Positions 30,563 through 32,643 of a stretch of DNA of 32,643 bases are shown one piece after another (position 1 is the first letter of the stretch; each line of letters begins with the position of its first letter). Both the position numbers and the translations under genes were made by a program. The DNA lies in contig JAYTQG010000254.1 of assembly GCA_043746815.1 (NCBI GenBank), positions 1 through 32,643 of the forward strand, given 5' to 3'. Origin of the DNA: JAYTQG01 sp043746815. Lineage in GTDB: Bacteria > Actinomycetota > Thermoleophilia > Miltoncostaeales > Miltoncostaeaceae. The notes beneath the pieces are model-generated. The model was not told the origin of the DNA. It was given only the letters and a program-made list of their open reading frames with translations, and ran no database searches.

Positions 30563-31486
30563 TCAGCGTGACGCGGGGCTTCGCGGCGCCCGAACACGGC
30601 GTGCGTCCAGAACGGACCAGACGGCGGTGGCCGCGAGAATCAGGATGCCACCGGCGAGGGACCACGGGCCGGGGCGCTCACCGTGGACCAGCCAGGCCCA
30701 AACGGGGCTGAGGGCGGGCTCAATGAACAGCAGCAGTGAGGCCTCAAGGGCGCCGATCGTGGAGACCGCCCGGGTAAGCAGGATGTACGCGAGGCCAATC
30801 TGGAAAACGCCGAGGTAGGCAAGCGTCAGCCAGTCGCCGGAGTCGGCACCGACCACCGGAAAGGCCACGGTTGCGCAGACTGCCGCCGCGAGGAGGTTCC
30901 CTGCGAGCGTTGCGGCCCCCGCGGCTCCGGCACCGTTCTCTCGCCCGAGCCACCTGAGTCCCCCGACGGTGAGCGCCCAACCGACGCCGCTGAGGAGCGC
31001 CAGGATGTTGCCCAGAGTGGGATGTGGCGCAGTGTCAGATGCGGATGTCGTGTCCAGGAAGAACAGGCTGACGCCGCCAAGCAGCAGGGTGACCGTGACG
31101 ACGTCGAGACGGCGGAGTGGCTCTCGGAGCGCCAGCGGACCGATTAGCAGAAGGTAGAGCAGTGACGTGGACTGCAGAAAGATGGCGTTCGCGGCCGTCG
31201 TTTCTTTGTTGGCCGTGACAAAGGTGATGAGGGTGGCCGCAAACGCGAGCCCGACGAGCAGCGTCCGCCACGACCATCCGCGTCGGGCCGCTGGGATTGT
31301 CACCGCTAGGACAGCCGCGGCAATGGACGAGCGAAAGCACGCCACCTGAAGTCCGGCCATGTTCACGGCCTTGATCGCCGCGCCCCCCGTCGAGAAGAGA
31401 ATCGCTGTTCCGATGACCTCTGCGCGTGCGAGCGCGATCGTCCCGCCGGCCATGAGCGGCATCCGGCTCGGGCCTGGGGAGCCCAC
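30563..31486 (-). CDS. EamA/DMT-family transporter
   Basis: A membrane protein of 307 residues with about ten helices in two EamA repeats (about 22-145 and 160-295). Features are ILFSTGGAAIKAVNMAGLQVACFRS-type first helices, ANAIFLQSTSLLYLLLIGPLALREPLRRLD closing the first repeat, and SLLLFIEPALSPVWAWLVHGERP near the end of the second, the usual position of the Glu-Pro motif. Such proteins export or import small metabolites; the substrate is not predictable. The start is GTG 31486, immediately after the upstream stop (TAGGTG); ATG 31462 is an alternative. It is the last gene of a three-gene run. Confidence 0.9.
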   Translation of the reverse strand: MGSPGPSRMPLMAGGTIALARAEVIGTAILFSTGGAAIKAVNMAGLQVACFRSSIAAAVLAVTIPAARRGWSWRTLLVGLAFAATLITFVTANKETTAANAIFLQSTSLLYLLLIGPLALREPLRRLDVVTVTLLLGGVSLFFLDTTSASDTAPHPTLGNILALLSGVGWALTVGGLRWLGRENGAGAAGAATLAGNLLAAAVCATVAFPVVGADSGDWLTLAYLGVFQIGLAYILLTRAVSTIGALEASLLLFIEPALSPVWAWLVHGERPGPWSLAGGILILAATAVWSVLDARRVRAPRSPASR

Positions 31487-32068
31487 CTATGCTGGCAGGC
31501 AGGGTGACTGTGGGTGGAGCGCCAGGCCGCGAGACTCGGCCAGGATTTCCAGCATCACCGCAGTGTCTGCGATCGCGACACCGGTCAGGTGAGCCTCGCG
31601 CAATTCGAAGTCTGTGATGATCGCTCTCAGCGCGTCGGCATACCGGGTGCCGTCGCGTGCCGCGAGGGCATCGATGGCACCGCCGGTTCGTGCGAATGCC
31701 GGTCCGGCATCGGAAAGCGCAGCGACGTCGGTCTTGGCCTGCGCATCGTCGCCGAGCACGAGGTGCGCCAGGGCCCGTGCGTATGCCCCCGAGGGTGATG
31801 CTGCCCGCGGAAGCTCCCGCAACGTTTTCCGGGCCGCCAGCGTTGCATCTCCGGCGATCACGCTTGCCTTCAGCATTCCGACAAGGCGTCCAATCGCGGC
31901 TGGTGGGGCAGTCTGCCACGACGCCCAGTACGATTCAGCGGCACGTGCCATTGCCTCCCGGCCACCGGTCCCGTTGCCAGCCATCAGGCAGAGGTGACCG
32001 GTGCGCTCGTGTGCGATTGCGTCGTCCAGGTGCGTTGCCGCTGCGGTGGCGTCCTCAGTCATGCTCAT
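31487..32068 (-). CDS. Unknown helical protein, TPR-like
   Basis: A soluble 193-residue protein with no signal peptide. Ala-rich helical pairs repeat along its length (for example GGREAMARAAESYWASWQ, then LVGMLKASVIAGDATLAARKTL and GAYARALAHLVLGDDAQAKTDV), with the spacing of a TPR-like array, though the exact repeat consensus is weak. Cysteines are few. The ATG overlaps the upstream stop (ATGA) and the stop touches the transporter start. The three genes form one unit, which may couple a sensor or scaffold to transport. I recognise no family. Confidence 0.7.
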   Translation of the reverse strand: MSMTEDATAAATHLDDAIAHERTGHLCLMAGNGTGGREAMARAAESYWASWQTAPPAAIGRLVGMLKASVIAGDATLAARKTLRELPRAASPSGAYARALAHLVLGDDAQAKTDVAALSDAGPAFARTGGAIDALAARDGTRYADALRAIITDFELREAHLTGVAIADTAVMLEILAESRGLALHPQSPCLPA

Positions 32069-32610
32069 CCGCCGCGGTGGGTTCGTTCGCGGGCTGCCAA
32101 TTCGTCGATGTGGAGTGCCACTGTCAGCGCGTCCACCCGTGCTTCGCCGTCAAGGTTGTCAGCCGCGTTCCACGCTTCTTTCGACAGATGTGCGAGCCGC
32201 GGTGCCGCATCGGGAAGGGTCGCGGCCCGGTCGGCCTGTGCGCTGATGTACGCCAGAATCTCTTGGGTCTCGTCCGGGCTCCAACGCACCTTCTGTCCAG
32301 GCCATTCGCGGTTTCTGGCAATCAGCCACCACAGGAGCGAGGCCAGCGGCAGTTTGATGATGAAGACGGCCCCGATGACCCAGAGCATCCGGATGGTGCC
32401 GTTCGAGCTGACCCGGGATGTCGCGAACAGAAGGAATGTTCCGAAGAATGCAAAGACACCGAGCACCAGTCCTGTCGCAACGACCCGCCGGGTCCTCAGC
32501 GAACCATCTGGGTGAAGGAGAACACGCTTCACAACCGTCTCAGCTCCTCGTCGCGCGCGATCCGACGGGCTCGTCGCCAGCGCGTTCACGGCGATCATTC
32601 CAGGGGCCAC
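32065..32610 (-). CDS. Unknown two-helix membrane protein
   Basis: A 181-residue protein with a basic N-terminal stretch and two transmembrane helices (about 44-64 and 74-96), joined by a short turn (TSRVSSNGT). A soluble helical C-terminal domain of about 80 residues follows (SPDETQEILAYISAQADRA and later DALTVALHIDEL). The C-terminal part faces the same side as the N-terminus, probably the cytoplasm. The start is GTG 32610 or ATG 32598; the stop overlaps the next gene. It leads the operon with the TPR-like protein and the transporter. Confidence 0.68.
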   Translation of the reverse strand: MAPGMIAVNALATSPSDRARRGAETVVKRVLLHPDGSLRTRRVVATGLVLGVFAFFGTFLLFATSRVSSNGTIRMLWVIGAVFIIKLPLASLLWWLIARNREWPGQKVRWSPDETQEILAYISAQADRAATLPDAAPRLAHLSKEAWNAADNLDGEARVDALTVALHIDELAARERTHRGG

Positions 32611-32631
32611 CCCGAACCACCACCCGCGCTT

Positions 32632-32637
32632 AGTGTA
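32632..32637 (-). promoter_or_regulatory. Possible -10 box of the three-gene operon
   Basis: TACACT on the minus strand lies 21 bases upstream of GTG 32610, a fitting position for the -10 box of this operon. The -35 region would lie at or beyond the window edge, so it cannot be judged. Confidence 0.3.
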
Positions 32638-32643
32638 GTCCAG

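Overview
The window is a G+C-rich, densely packed bacterial chromosome segment. I read it as a deep-branching actinobacterium, with the class Thermoleophilia as the best guess. The core evidence is gene order. GlmU, Prs, L25, Pth and Mfd form the block shared by Gram-positive bacteria. It continues with a SurA/PrsA-like lipoprotein, enolase, an FtsB/DivIC-like protein and a DUF501 protein, which is the typical actinobacterial arrangement. CsrA and a YyaC-type (DUF1256) protein are less usual for Actinobacteria and argue against a standard Streptomyces or Mycobacterium relative. The assignment comes from synteny and motifs only; no search was run.

Region 1 (1-11694, mostly plus strand) is housekeeping: cell-wall precursor synthesis (glmU, partial), PRPP synthesis (prs), translation (rplY, pth), transcription-coupled repair (mfd), extracytoplasmic folding, glycolysis (eno), a division protein and three small genes chained by 4-base overlaps. 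Between prs and rplY an accessory islet is inserted: a 23-bp tandem repeat, a Phd-VapC toxin-antitoxin pair and an exported collagen-like protein, all reading against the core genes.

Region 2 (11695-21572) is more variable. It starts with the decayed end of an apparent IS1380-type transposase. Then come an exported beta-propeller-like protein, an unknown protein with a possible winged helix, and an RNA polymerase omega-like protein with a very long acidic tail. That protein is divergent from csrA. A CBS-domain protein overlaps a YyaC homologue tail to tail, and an L,D-transpeptidase overlaps a large exported protein tail to tail. A lipoprotein-hflX pair closes the region.

Region 3 (21697-27556, plus strand) holds the membrane protease HtpX, a small conserved-looking protein, a NarL-type two-component system, a ParA/Soj ATPase, and an FtsZ that overlaps parA by one base and lacks a recognisable C-terminal partner-binding peptide.

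Region 4 (27562-32610, minus strand except for one tRNA) holds a YqeY protein, a glutathione-S-transferase-like protein fused transcriptionally to purK-purE, a tRNA-Val(GAC) with its own promoter and terminator, and an operon of two unknown proteins plus an EamA transporter. No intergenic stretch exceeds 300 bases. I saw no CRISPR array, rRNA, intact insertion sequence or complete prophage.
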